Assembly (NCBI GenBank): GCA_030267965.1
Contig: BRYA01000547.1
Coordinates: forward strand, 1-37,084
Length of the DNA: 37,084 nucleotides
Origin: Triparma columacea
Taxonomy: Eukaryota > Sar > Bolidophyceae > Parmales > Triparmaceae
Direction: 5' to 3'
Shown here: piece by piece, positions 28,838-37,084 of the stretch
How the letters are laid out: each line of letters begins with the position of its first letter
How positions within the stretch are numbered: position 1 is the stretch's first letter
Position numbers and translations under genes: made by a program
Notes under the pieces: model-generated
Databases searched by the model: none
Told to the model about the DNA's origin: nothing
The model's input: the letters and a program-made list of their open reading frames with translations, nothing else

Positions 28838-29269
28838 AAGGGAGAGTGGAGGGGGGGGGGTTTATTGGTTAAAGAGGAAAGGGAGGGGTGGGGAGGGGGA
28901 AGATATTTTTATTTGGAGGGTGTTTTATTGGTTATGGGGACTTTTACGAAGGTAAGCGTATATAGGAAATGCGAAGGTTCGTATTTTTAATCACGAGAGC
29001 CTTGATTTGGCTTAGATTTTGAGCTTTGGAAATGGGAGAGGGAAATTGAGAAGATTGGAGGGAGTGATTTTGGGAATGATTTGAGTCAGTTTTAGGTCAC
29101 TTTATCAAGGTTGAAAGAAGTGATGATGGTGTCGGAGGGGGTGGGGGATACGTAGGCGGTTTGGTTAAGGTGTGTGAAGGCTACATTTGTTGCAAACCGT
29201 CAAATTATTACATTACATCCCAGTGTATAATACTTCCCTTGGAAAATATGGTTTTTCGAAGAAGCGCTC
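28838..29269. other. Intergenic region between SKP1 3' end and RING gene start
   Basis: This stretch is G-rich near 28850-28920 and otherwise unique. Nothing coding was recognised. It contains the 3' UTR of SKP1 and the promoter of the RING-coiled-coil gene, which are in the same orientation. Confidence 0.55.
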
Positions 29270-30301
29270 TCACGCCTCCTCGCACCACTTGTTCTCCTCC
29301 CTGACCTGTGCCTCCTCCTCTGGGGTGAAGTCGTTGACGATGTTGAAAGTCTTCCTGATTTCCTCCGGCGTCTTCCCCTTGATCATGGACGCCACGGTCG
29401 CGCACGTAAGGTCGAGCAGACTCTTGATGTCCATGTAGTTCGCGGCTAGGATCAGCTCGAAGAGGAGCTCCTGGTCGACGTCGACGAACTCGGCGTACCA
29501 GTTCTGGACGACCTCGGACATGTTGGAGGACTTGAGGGGCTTGTCAATCTCAGTCATGGCCTCCGCGTCGTCGTGCTTCAGGAAGTCAATGACCTTGGTA
29601 AGGACGGAGGACTTCACGTTGGGGAGAGGGACCTCCTGCACCTCGTCGGCGTCGTCCTCGTCCTCGTCAATCATGGTCTTGACTAGCTCACTCTTGGTGG
29701 CAATCTTCACTGCTACAGAGTAAGAGTCGCCTTCCTGGGAGATCTGAGGGTGGCGACGAGGGTGGCGACGGGCGAAGCGAGTCGCAGAAGGGGTGCGTGT
29801 TAGTGTATGAGGGTGTGTATGGGTGTGTGTGTGTGTGTTTGTGTGTGTGTTTGTGTGTGTGTGTGTGTATCTGTGTGTGTGTGTGTAGGTATGCATCCAT
29901 CTTCTATCCGTCTATTAAGCATATCTTGTATCAATATTGTATCGAGATTGTAATAATATGTTTCCATGTCCCTCTTTTTCTGTCCATCTTTCCAGTCCCG
30001 TTCCCTTCGTGATGGTGTTTGGTGGTGTTTGGGGTGATTATTGGGTGTATTTATGGCTATATTTGTGTATTATGAGTATGAATCTCACGTATATACACAC
30101 ATGTACCCGTATATACCCATATATGTCCCCATACACACCCACAGGTGTGACAAAAGGTGTTATCTCCATCAGAGTCCCTCGTGGAGTTTAGTCCTCAATT
30201 TGTAGCTTTGGAATGCACTTTATAGTCGTAATATAGTGCAGAAAGTGTATGACAGGTGTTTAAGAAGGACTTACCAAGTTGAGCATCTTATCATCGGCCA
30301 T
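29270..30301 (-). CDS. SKP1: SKP1, SCF ubiquitin ligase adaptor
   Basis: Two exons, a 27-nt first exon (30301-30275, MADDKMLNL) and 29743-29270, give 166 residues, a normal SKP1 length. The BTB/POZ part includes [12 protein letters not shown] and [20 protein letters not shown]. The F-box-binding C-terminal helices include [33 protein letters not shown] and the terminal [18 protein letters not shown], all hallmark SKP1 segments. SKP1 bridges cullin-1 and F-box proteins in the SCF E3 complex. The 531-bp intron is one of the longest in the window and carries CA repeats plus a 3' module shared with another gene. Divergent from the CUE gene. Confidence 0.95.
29746..29895 (-). repeat. CA-repeat plus conserved 3' module of SKP1 intron 1
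   Basis: On the coding strand the intron ends with interrupted (CA)n, then CACCCCTTCTGCGACTCGC, TTCGCCCGTCGCCACCC, and a duplicated TCGTCGCCACCCTCAG acceptor. A nearly identical module ends intron 1 of the WDR81-like gene (21318-21381). Each module begins with CA repeats and terminates at the splice acceptor. Confidence 0.8.
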
Positions 30302-30427
30302 ATTTATGATTTATGTGAGTATTGTTTTTTTGTGGGATTTGGGTCGATTTGGGTCCCAGGAAAAGAAGAGGGGAGGGCCCAAAACCAAAATACCCGAAGG
30401 CAATTCTAAATTTATGCCCTAAAAATT

Positions 30428-30550
30428 GGCGTAAAAAAGGTTGATTTTAACGGCTATGTATTTGCAAGTCCAACGATCTGATTGGTCCGAGCGGCTATTC
30501 TTTTTGCCTTTTTTGCGCTTGCTTGAAAGTGCCTTTCTGAAAACTTTTTA
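30428..30550. repeat. Older diverged relative of the adjacent MITE
   Basis: The segment shares AACGGCTAT, CGATCTGATTGGTCC and CTGAAAACTTTT, in the same order and similar spacing, with 30630-30735 inside the MITE. It lacks the clean terminal repeats. It is best read as an older or truncated copy of the same family. Confidence 0.55.
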
Positions 30551-30577
30551 CCCTTCCGCCAAAGGCGACTCCAAAGT

Positions 30578-30756
30578 TAGCCTATGCTCCTATAGCCAAT
30601 GGCTAAAATTTTGGCTATAACTTCGCTAAAAAAGTTTATTTAACGGCTATATATCCGCAAATGCGGCGATCTGATTGGTCCAACGGGTGCCTATTTGCCT
30701 TTGGCTATAAAATTGGCTATTTCTCTGAAAACTTTTGACTATAGGAGCATGGGCTA
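30578..30756. mobile_element. hAT-like MITE, 179 bp, with 20-bp terminal inverted repeats and 8-bp target duplication
   Basis: The left end TAGCCTATGCTCCTATAGCC and the right end (30737-30756) are inverted repeats matching at 18 of 20 positions. Both are flanked by the identical 8-bp direct repeat TCCAAAGT (30570-30577 and 30757-30764). An 8-bp target site duplication with short TIRs is the signature of the hAT superfamily. There is no coding capacity, so it is non-autonomous. Confidence 0.8.
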
Positions 30757-30979
30757 TCCAAAGTCTCCAGACCCAAGATTGCCAATCCCAAATTCTCTCC
30801 CTGATTCTCCCCTCTCTTATAACGTAGGTGAGTTAACAAGCTTGGAGTGTCCTTTGTTTGATAATATAGACTCATTATAGTATTTGTATGTTATATAATG
30901 CATAAAATGAGGAGATTTGAATGATTTGAGGGGAGGAACTCTCCGAGACTTCTCTAAATATCACTAAGAAATCTTCAAA

Positions 30980-31197
30980 CTGGCTGTATGTATGTGTATG
31001 GATGTGTGGGTATGGGTGTGTATGTATTGTGTGTGTACGTATCTGTGTATGTGTGTGTGTGTTTGTGAGTGTATGTGTTGGTTTGTATATATGGATATGG
31101 ATATTGTCTCCCTCTCTTTCTCTCTCTCTCTTACACGCACACACACAAACACACACAGCCACACACACGCACATACATACACACATACACACAAATA
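30980..31197. repeat. Facing GT-rich and CA-rich blocks
   Basis: A ~100-bp (GT/AT)-rich block (30983-31090) is followed by a short pyrimidine stretch and a ~65-bp (CA)-rich block (31133-31197) ending right before the CUE-gene ATG. The two blocks are roughly complementary when inverted and could form a hairpin. Confidence 0.7.
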
Positions 31198-31199
31198 AA

Positions 31200-32454
31200 A
31201 TGAGCATAACATATGAAGATGCTCTCTCTACCCTTGAAGCCATGTTTGGAACCACTTGGACAAAAGATGAACTAGGAGAACTGCTAAGACATCAAAAGGG
31301 ACACATGGAAAGGACCTGCGAGGTGAGTGAAAGAGTGGTACAGGCTAAAGAGACTTCAAAACAAAAGCAGAGCAAGCAAGGGAAGGAAGGAAGAGGGAAA
31401 GCAAAAAACAAATGCAAACCAAATATAGCGAACCAAATACAGTACACTAAATTACAGCAAAACAAATACAATACTAACCCCACTTCCGCACTCAACCATA
31501 CACCTCCCTCAGATAATAATAGCGAACGACGGTGTCCCCCCCCGTCAGGTGATATCATCCCTCTCCCTCGACACCTCAAACGATCTCGCCCTCGCCCGTC
31601 AGTTAGCCTCCGCCCCCGCGCCCGCACCCGCTCCCCCACCCCAAAGCGGAGGGAAGAAAGGGAAAGGAACGAGGACGACGCTACCGGATGACTTCCTTAG
31701 GATACCGGAATACTCAGGTATAGGAGGAATGAAACACCCAACCGCATTAGGCGGGGGTAACAACAACAACAACACAACCTCAGGAGTTGATGGATTTAAT
31801 GGCGGAGGGGGATCAGGGGTAGGAGGGTCGAGTGAAGGAGGAGGATCGCAGAACACGGATCAAATGAAGTCGGATGAAGCGTTGGCGAGGATGCTGCAGG
31901 ATGAACTTTTCGTGGAGGAACTTAGGAACAACCCCGAATTCAGACACCTAGCTAACGGGGGTAACAACGGAAGGGGAGGAGGAGGAAGTGGAGGTGGGAT
32001 GCAGAGAGATGTAAGCGGGGGTATCTACGGTGGAGGAGGGGGGAGGAACAGAGGTGGGAGCGGGGAGGGGAAAAGCTTGGGGGAAAGCTTGAGCAATATG
32101 GGAGGGGAAGCTAAGAGGAGATTCGCACTCTTTGCGAGGAACTTTAACATGAAGGTAAGAGGGAGGAGGGAGAAACGAATAGGGACCGAAATGAGACTCT
32201 TAACACTTACCTCCTCCCCCCCCCCAACCCCACCCCACCCCCACACTACTAAACAGAACAAGAAGAACGGAAGTGGAAGTCACGAGAGAGAAGGTCTCCT
32301 ATCCTCAGAGGAGGAGATAACGTTCTCACCGTTAAGCGGAGGGGGGGATGGACTGGTTAACAGAAGTAGGGAGGAGGAGGGAGGCTTTGAAATGGGCACT
32401 TTTGAAGGAGGGAAAGGGAAAGAGGAAGGGGAGGGGAATAAGAAAAACGTATGA
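31200..32454 (+). CDS. CUE-domain (ubiquitin-binding) protein
   Basis: Three exons (31200-31322, 31549-32154, 32257-32454) join in phase 0 to 308 residues. Exon 1 and the start of exon 2 encode a CUE-like helical bundle (YEDALSTLEAMFGTTWTKDE, ELLRHQKGHMERTCEVISSL). Residues ~130-160 hold SDEALARMLQDELFVEELRN followed by NPEFRHL, a block typical of plant-type CUE proteins. The linkers are rich in Gly, Asn and Ser. Predicted to bind mono-ubiquitin; no catalytic domain is present. It is convergent with the LHC gene. Confidence 0.8.
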
Positions 32455-32668
32455 GAGAAAAAAAGAAAAAGGGGGGAGGAGAAGAGGGGAGGGGGGGAGT
32501 GGGTGGGGGGGGTTGGGTAGGGTGAGAGTTCTTTTCAACATGCAACACGCACAAAGCAACAAAGGGAAGGTGAAATTGTGTTTTTATTTTCAACATACAG
32601 CGAAGTTTTTCTTTTTTACCAACACCACCACCACCACCACCACATGAATTTTGTCTGGAAGTCGTAAC

Positions 32669-33587
32669 TTAGTTGAGGTACCCCGAGTTAGTGAGGTGGT
32701 CAAAGTACGGTCCCAAAGTAGCCGTGATGGGCTTGAAGAAGAAGGGTGTCTCGTCGACGACTCCGACTCCCTTGACTGCCTCCTGGATGGCGAATCCAAC
32801 GATGGCGATCATGGCGAGGCGACCGTTCTTGATCTCCTTGAGCTGCATCTCCTTCCTCTCCTCAGGGGCCTTGGGGTACATGCCGAGGGGATCGAAGCCA
32901 AGGTCGCCGGGAATGTAACCGGCGGTTCCCTGCCGGGAGATACCGTAGAGGTCAATGGCCGCTGAGAGGCCAACGACGATTCCCCAGTACAGGGGGCTGA
33001 CCTTGCCGAGGCCACCGTTGAGGAGGGATGGTGCGCGGTCGGCAGAGTCGACGAGGGCGGGGGAGTTGAAGACCTTGGCGAGGCCGGAGTCGAGGAGCTC
33101 GGAAATCGGCCAACCGGCGGCGGCGAGCATGGCGAGACGGGCGTGCTTGATCTCAGCCTCGCGCATCTTGAAAAGGGTGTCCTGGTCCTTGGCGAATCCT
33201 AGGGGGTCGAATCCGACGTCTCCTGCCATCTCACCGGTGAGGGCGAAGGGACGATCCATGAAGGGGAGGGCGGTGGAGGAGGCGGGGAGGACCGGGGCGG
33301 GGGGGGTTGAGGAGGAGGAGGTGTCCTCGACAGAAGGGGTCTGAGGAGGAAAAAGAAAAGGGTGGGAAGGGGGTGTTAGGGTATGAGGTGCGTAGGGGAG
33401 GTGTGTAGGGGAGGCATGTCAAGCGTGAGCAAGCCGTTTGCGCGCGTAGTTTGCGCCCCAAAAAAAACATCTGACCTGTCTCACCTCGACCTCGCTCATC
33501 AAAGCGCTGCTGGCAGATTTCACAAACATGGGAGACATGAAAGCGTTCGCGGAGGCGACAACAGATAGAATAGTAATAAGCTTCATA
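32669..33587 (-). CDS. Light-harvesting chlorophyll-binding protein (FCP/LHC family), plastid-targeted
   Basis: Exon 2 (33340-32669) encodes 223 residues with three LHC helices: EIKHARLAMLAAAGWPISEL (helix 1), PLYWGIVVGLSAAIDLYG (helix 2) and EIKNGRLAMIAIVGFAIQEA (helix 3). Each of helices 1 and 3 is preceded by a GFDPLG motif. Exon 1 (33587-33485) encodes MKLITILSVVASANAF, a signal peptide ending in an ASAFAP-like plastid-import motif. After that motif the frame is off by one base, because a run of four A (33540-33543) should be three to continue into MSPMFVKSASSALMSEVE and exon 2. As written, the exon 1 frame leads to an early stop in exon 2. This may be a sequencing or polishing error, since the rest is perfectly conserved. 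The protein would sit in thylakoids and bind chlorophyll and fucoxanthin-type pigments. Confidence 0.9.
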
Positions 33588-34136
33588 ATCTGAGCGATGA
33601 AATAGGGTGAAAGGGAGGGTTAGAGAGGAGAAAATGAGGGGACTTTAAATTGTACCAACGGGACTCGATGACTCATTATGTGCAAATTCCTGCAAATTCG
33701 ACTTTAAACCCGATAAAATACATTCATTTCGATAGGAGAAATATAATAAGGAGGCGGAAGGAGGAATGAGAGTAAAGAGATACGATATGGTGATGCACTC
33801 ACAATTTTTGTTTTGCTAATTTTTTGAGGTCTTGATGACTTGGAAACACCACCTCATCAAGGAGCTGGTGAGAACGGGAAGAAAAATTCATTATGTTTTC
33901 ACCTCGTTTGACGAGCTGAAATCCATGCTGGCGCAATTAATTTACGGTCCCTGCCTAACGACGGCGGTCCACGGCGCTGCCTTCTTCGACACTCACTTTC
34001 TGTCTGAGAATTTTTTACGCACATCTATAAGCTCGAAGAGAATAAGGAAGCATGCGAAGAGGAGCGCTGCCGAACTTTATCCTGAACAAAGAAAAGAATC
34101 GTTTACGTTACGACCCCCCCCCCTCATTTCGCCACA
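33588..34136. other. Intergenic region between SURF1 3' end and LHC start
   Basis: Holds the LHC promoter and SURF1 3' UTR. An open plus-strand frame (33835-34215, starting MTWKHHLIKEL) runs antisense into the last SURF1 exon. It has no recognised domain and is not annotated as a gene here, though it cannot be excluded. Confidence 0.45.
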
Positions 34137-35510
34137 TTACACCTTCGCAGTGCGAAGGAGTTTGCGTGTCATTATAACCCCAGCTGCGGAGAGGGAGAAC
34201 CAAGTCGCAGCGTAACCCGCATGAGTTTCCGGGCCAACCTGATGGGGGGGGAGCAGAGGGATGGTGAGGGGAGGTAATTGAAGACGACTTCTTCATCTAT
34301 TAATGAGCTCTTCTTCAACGCCCTTCACCAGTTGTCCTCGCTCCTCCTCCCTCACCTTGAACTCCACGGCCTGCTCCGCAGTCGGGCGTACGAGTTCCCT
34401 CCTCCCCCCCCCACCGCCTCCCCCCCCCCTCGCAACCTCCTTGAAGACCCTAAGCCTTGGCTCCTTGGCCTCGTCAACGCCGGAAACAGAACGGACCGCA
34501 CCCTCCTCAAGCCAGAGGAGGGTGGGCTGAGGACGACCGTTGTCCTTCAGAAAGGGGGAAATGGGGGGGGGAGAGAACATACCGCCCTGCGAGGAAGTTG
34601 GTGGTGTTAGGGGGGGGGGGGGGGGTTGGGCGAAGCATGTTAACAAGGGGTGGTAAACCAGACATCCTCGCGCACCGAGACGGTCACACACCCAAACACA
34701 CGCCTCCCCTCAACAAGAACAACGACAGCACCTCACCTTCTCAGTCGACGACGTTACGGCGGTCAAATCAACTACCCCCTCAGGCCTATTATAACTATCG
34801 TTCTCATGAGAAACCGAGTCCCAGCCCCGGTTAACCATAACCACCCCCCCGTCTACTAACATCAGGGGCGTGTACACGTAGAACCCCTGCGGCGAGCTTG
34901 CCAATCCCCCCCCTCCCCTTCCCGACATCGGGCCATCCTGAGCCAGGGCTCCCGGGGGGGGACCACGAGGGCCAAGGACGCACTCTTTAGAGTGGATGTA
35001 GCGACCGCGTAGGTTTATGCGACGGGACAAACCGTCGGAAGTATCGACGGAGGAGAGATCGGAAGACGGGGGGGCGGAGAGGAGGGCCTCCTGCTTCTGC
35101 AAAGGGGGGCGGGGGGGGGACACAAGTGGGCAGGGGATGAGCGAGGCACGAACGAGTGGGGTTAGCGGGTGGACAAGGCACTACTCGCGGAAAGGCCATG
35201 GTCATGACCACGCCGTCCTCGTTCCTGACGCCGACGTCGTAGGTTCCGCTGTCAATGATGTAGAACTTGTCGCCAGCATCCCCCTGCTTGATGATGACGT
35301 CCCCGGCGGAGACATCGATCTTCTCCATGCAGCTAATGGCGCCGGCCTTCTGCTTGGCAGTCACGCTGCTCGATCGCAAGCTGTCAGGGCCCAACATCTC
35401 ACCTCTATCATTTCAATCTTCTCAAAATATCGCTTGCTCTGCCAGAAACCGAGACCTCCCGTGCCGAGACAAAGGGCAGGAAAGAAGATTTGACCAAGAA
35501 GAAGGGACAT
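34137..35510 (-). CDS. SURF1: SURF1, cytochrome c oxidase assembly factor
   Basis: Four exons (35510-35403, 35096-34737, 34586-34356, 34238-34137), all phase 0, give 266 residues. Exon 1 encodes the first membrane helix and motif CLGTGGLGFWQSKRYFEKIE. Exon 2 has INLRGRYIHSKECVLGPRG, FYVYTPLML and VMVNRGWDS, classic SURF1 blocks. The last exon has THAGYAATWFSLSAAGVI, the second membrane helix. SURF1 acts in the mitochondrial inner membrane in assembling cytochrome c oxidase (Cox1/heme a stage). A cleavable mitochondrial presequence is not visible from the chosen ATG, and an in-frame stop lies ~75 bp upstream, so an unrecognised upstream exon may supply it. Intron 1 holds a cyclic-nucleotide-binding fragment. 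Confidence 0.88.
35191..35397 (-). pseudogene. Cyclic-nucleotide-binding domain fragment inside SURF1 intron 1
   Basis: A 69-codon open stretch on the SURF1 coding strand encodes SSVTAKQKAGAISCMEKIDV, AGDVIIKQGDAGDKFYIIDS and GTYDVGV. This closely follows the first half of the cNMP-binding domain of PKA/PKG regulatory regions. The phosphate-binding cassette (FGELAL-type) is missing. It is out of frame with SURF1 exon 1 and lies almost entirely within the GT-AG intron, beginning just after the donor. It looks like a captured gene fragment. Confidence 0.65.
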
Positions 35511-36591
35511 GATGGGTTGGGTGATGAAATAGTAACGCCTGGGGACGCAAGAAGGTGGTGGAAGAGGAGAAGTGAGTCGGGTGGTGGGAGAAAGTTATAC
35601 TGGAGGCGGTTGGAGCGGCGAGAGGCGGTTGAGGGTGGAGTGAAGTGGAGTTCACAGTTCCGTAACAAATGTGTATTTAAGCGTGCTCAAGAAATTGTGG
35701 ATAATTTGAGCTTTTTGATTTTTTGAGTGAAAATTTGAGGTAATTTGGCCCTCCAATGATACGTCGTACGCTTCTAAATGAGTTCGTCTCAACTTATTAA
35801 TGTCTGGTGATGCTGTCGACTACTAAGAGTCTCGTTTGAAGCCATTTGACGAAAAGCACAAAGGTGACGTCTAAATGTCTTGTAATAATTTTTGGTATAT
35901 TAATAATGATTGAATATATCTATTTTAATTTTTTAGAGAATGATAATACTTTAATATATTTCAAATTTATTTTTATGCTCGGAAAACAAATTCTGCATTT
36001 AGTTCTTTTTGTTTCAGTATATTAATCAATAATTGTATAATTTTGATGATTATGGCTCTTGAATATACAAAGAAGATAATTTTTATTTAACTCCGGGAAT
36101 TTCTATTTTGCGTCTCTGTTATTCTAAATTTCATTGTTTTGTTTCATAATAATCGAATGAAATTTATATGAACGAGTTTTAAAAAGAATTCAAAACAGGA
36201 TCTGAAAATTTTTGATAAAGGGAGAAATCACAGAGCAGAATTAAGCGTAGTCAAGGGGTTTATAGTAGAAAGAAAACATCTAAATTACAGTCGCTCTGCT
36301 CCTGTAGATGGGGTAGAATACCAACTTCAACTGACGTACTATTGACCTCTGACGTAGTAAAGATACTCGCACTAGTCTCGTGGATACTTCAAGGTTGCCC
36401 TCGTCCAACGGCGTCTTCTATGCGCTACGTGTCCAACGGTCTATATCCACTTCTATCAGCAAGTTCAACTTTTGCTTTGCTCATCATTTCTTCCGAAGCT
36501 GGAAAGCTGGAACTCCTTCTCAATGCTGACAACAGAAATTGGTTGCGTCATAATTGACTGAGATTTTTTGTTAGGCGCAATAGCAACGCCC
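35511..36591. other. Intergenic region, partly AT-rich
   Basis: About 1.1 kb separates the divergent SURF1 and HAD-like genes. Bases ~35860-36200 are strongly AT-rich with no open frame. Small frames at ~36342-36557 have no recognisable product. An upstream exon for either flanking gene could be hidden here. Confidence 0.5.
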
Positions 36592-37084
36592 ATGTCGGCC
36601 CAAGGTGGTTCTAGAAAGGGCGGAGCTCCCGGTAATTCTGATTTTTCAATGGCCAAGGTCAAGGGGACTGTCAGGTGAGGAGGGTTTCTGTTGTATCAAG
36701 ATGATCATTCGATTTTTAACCCGTTTGTTCGTGATCATATCTCTATAAATTAGACTTTTATGCGTTGATTTCGACCAGACTCTTGTGACAACCCATACCC
36801 AGGGTCGTTGGGAAAAATCAGCTACTGAGCTTGCAACATTTGCTCGGCCCTCGATCGCTAATTTGATACGATCTTCTCTGGACGTGAAGGTACGTTTATG
36901 TGTATGATTTTAATGGCTTCCAGAGGGGAATAACCCCATTATCCCATTCTTTTCTTCCTACTTCTCCTCACCCATCCCTCAGGTTCCTGTTGTGATCGTC
37001 ACGTCGTCCATGCAAGTTACTTTAATCAGGGCGGTTTTGGTTGTGGTTTTTGGTCGGAGGGGGGGGGAGATAGCGGTGAAGGGT
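36592..37084 (+). CDS. HAD-like hydrolase, 5' part (runs off the window)
   Basis: Three exons so far (36592-36674, 36754-36889, 36983 onward) encode 107 residues in frame. After a short Gly/Ser/Lys-rich start comes LLCVDFDQTLVTTHTQG, a HAD motif I (DxDxT), then RWEKSATELATFARPSIANL, then VPVVIVTSSMQVTLIRAVL, a HAD motif II-like strand ending in T/S. The join from exon 1 to exon 2 uses tag|A at 36752-36753; the AG at 36778-36779 would create a stop. The family includes uncharacterised eukaryotic phosphatase-like proteins. The catalytic motifs III and IV are outside the window. Confidence 0.72.

Larger units (their letters stand above)
30302..31199. other. Divergent intergenic region of SKP1 and the CUE gene
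   Basis: It contains, in order, an older repeat copy (30428-30550), a hAT-like MITE (30578-30756), an AT-rich unique stretch, and a GT-rich block facing a CA-rich block (30980-31197) just before the CUE start codon. No coding sequence was recognised. Confidence 0.6.

Noticed and set aside
29688..29900. Frames made of His-Thr repeats upstream of SKP1
   Set aside because: They translate the CA microsatellite of the SKP1 intron; the real first exon is at 30301-30275.
31002..31691. Long frame reading through GT/CA repeats into the CUE gene
   Set aside because: Its N-terminal part is microsatellite; the ATG at 31200 gives a proper CUE domain start and the frame after 31322 is intronic.
33832..34215. 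127-codon plus-strand frame antisense to the SURF1 3' end
   Set aside because: No recognised domain, no clear splice or promoter signal, and it overlaps a well-supported SURF1 exon; left as intergenic.
35395..35726. Plus-strand and alternate-frame ORFs around SURF1 exon 1
   Set aside because: Only the minus-strand frame giving LGTGGLGFWQ matches SURF1; the others are shadows.
36342..36662. Small ORFs on both strands upstream of the HAD-like gene
   Set aside because: No domain similarity; the region is better explained as the promoter and 5' UTR of the HAD-like gene.

Overview
The window looks like a compact nuclear genome segment from a photosynthetic stramenopile (ochrophyte alga). The strongest clue is a light-harvesting gene of the fucoxanthin/chlorophyll type (33587-32669). 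Its first exon encodes a signal sequence ending in ASANAF, the ASAFAP-like plastid-import motif of secondary red plastids. Genes carry short spliceosomal introns (about 60-530 bp), mostly with GTGAG or GTAAG donors and pyrimidine-rich acceptors. Neighbouring genes are often convergent with 60-200 bp between stop codons, or divergent with 300-900 bp between starts. A bolidophyte/Parmales-like or diatom-like alga is my inference; I could not run a search. No tRNA, rRNA or CRISPR array was seen.

Layout. 1-1005: low-complexity A/C/T-rich DNA with a 9-bp tandem repeat and a ~120-bp satellite. 1006-6471 (-): a 1821-residue protein with repeated START-like modules and an XK-related-like membrane domain. 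10809-7108 (-): five exons for a multipass membrane protein ending in a PLAT-like domain and a DNA/RNA non-specific endonuclease. 12453-11055 (-): TPR protein resembling the Rpl4 chaperone Acl4. 12798-13838 (+): membrane-anchored endonuclease/exonuclease/phosphatase-fold protein, beginning at a relic of an acyl-CoA synthetase. 16130-13898 (-): predicted fusion of a sugar-isomerase-like TIM barrel with an ornithine cyclodeaminase/mu-crystallin domain. 16200-16496 (+): small membrane protein. 17213-16473 (-): macrodomain protein. 17540-20305 (+): zinc finger, PARP catalytic domain, RING and Deltex C-terminal domain in one polypeptide. 20727-26393 (+): WDR81-type BEACH-WD40 gene containing an assembly gap. 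28837-26494 (-): RING and coiled-coil protein. 30301-29270 (-): SKP1. 31200-32454 (+): CUE-domain protein. 33587-32669 (-): LHC protein. 35510-34137 (-): SURF1. 36592 to window end (+): HAD-like hydrolase, partial.

The most striking locus is 16.5-20.3 kb. A macrodomain protein (predicted ADP-ribose reader or eraser) is divergently paired with a protein that joins a PARP catalytic domain to a RING-DTC ubiquitin ligase module. In animals these two activities sit on separate partner proteins (PARP9 and DTX3L). This could be a self-contained ADP-ribose/ubiquitin signalling unit. Several other genes here are ubiquitin-related (RING-coiled-coil, SKP1, CUE), which may be coincidence.

Other notable items are a 179-bp hAT-like MITE with a perfect 8-bp target duplication, two unrelated introns sharing the same repeat-derived 3' end, a cyclic-nucleotide-binding fragment lying inside SURF1 intron 1, and an apparent 1-bp frameshift in the LHC targeting sequence. 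All exon structures were derived by eye from splice motifs and reading-frame continuity.
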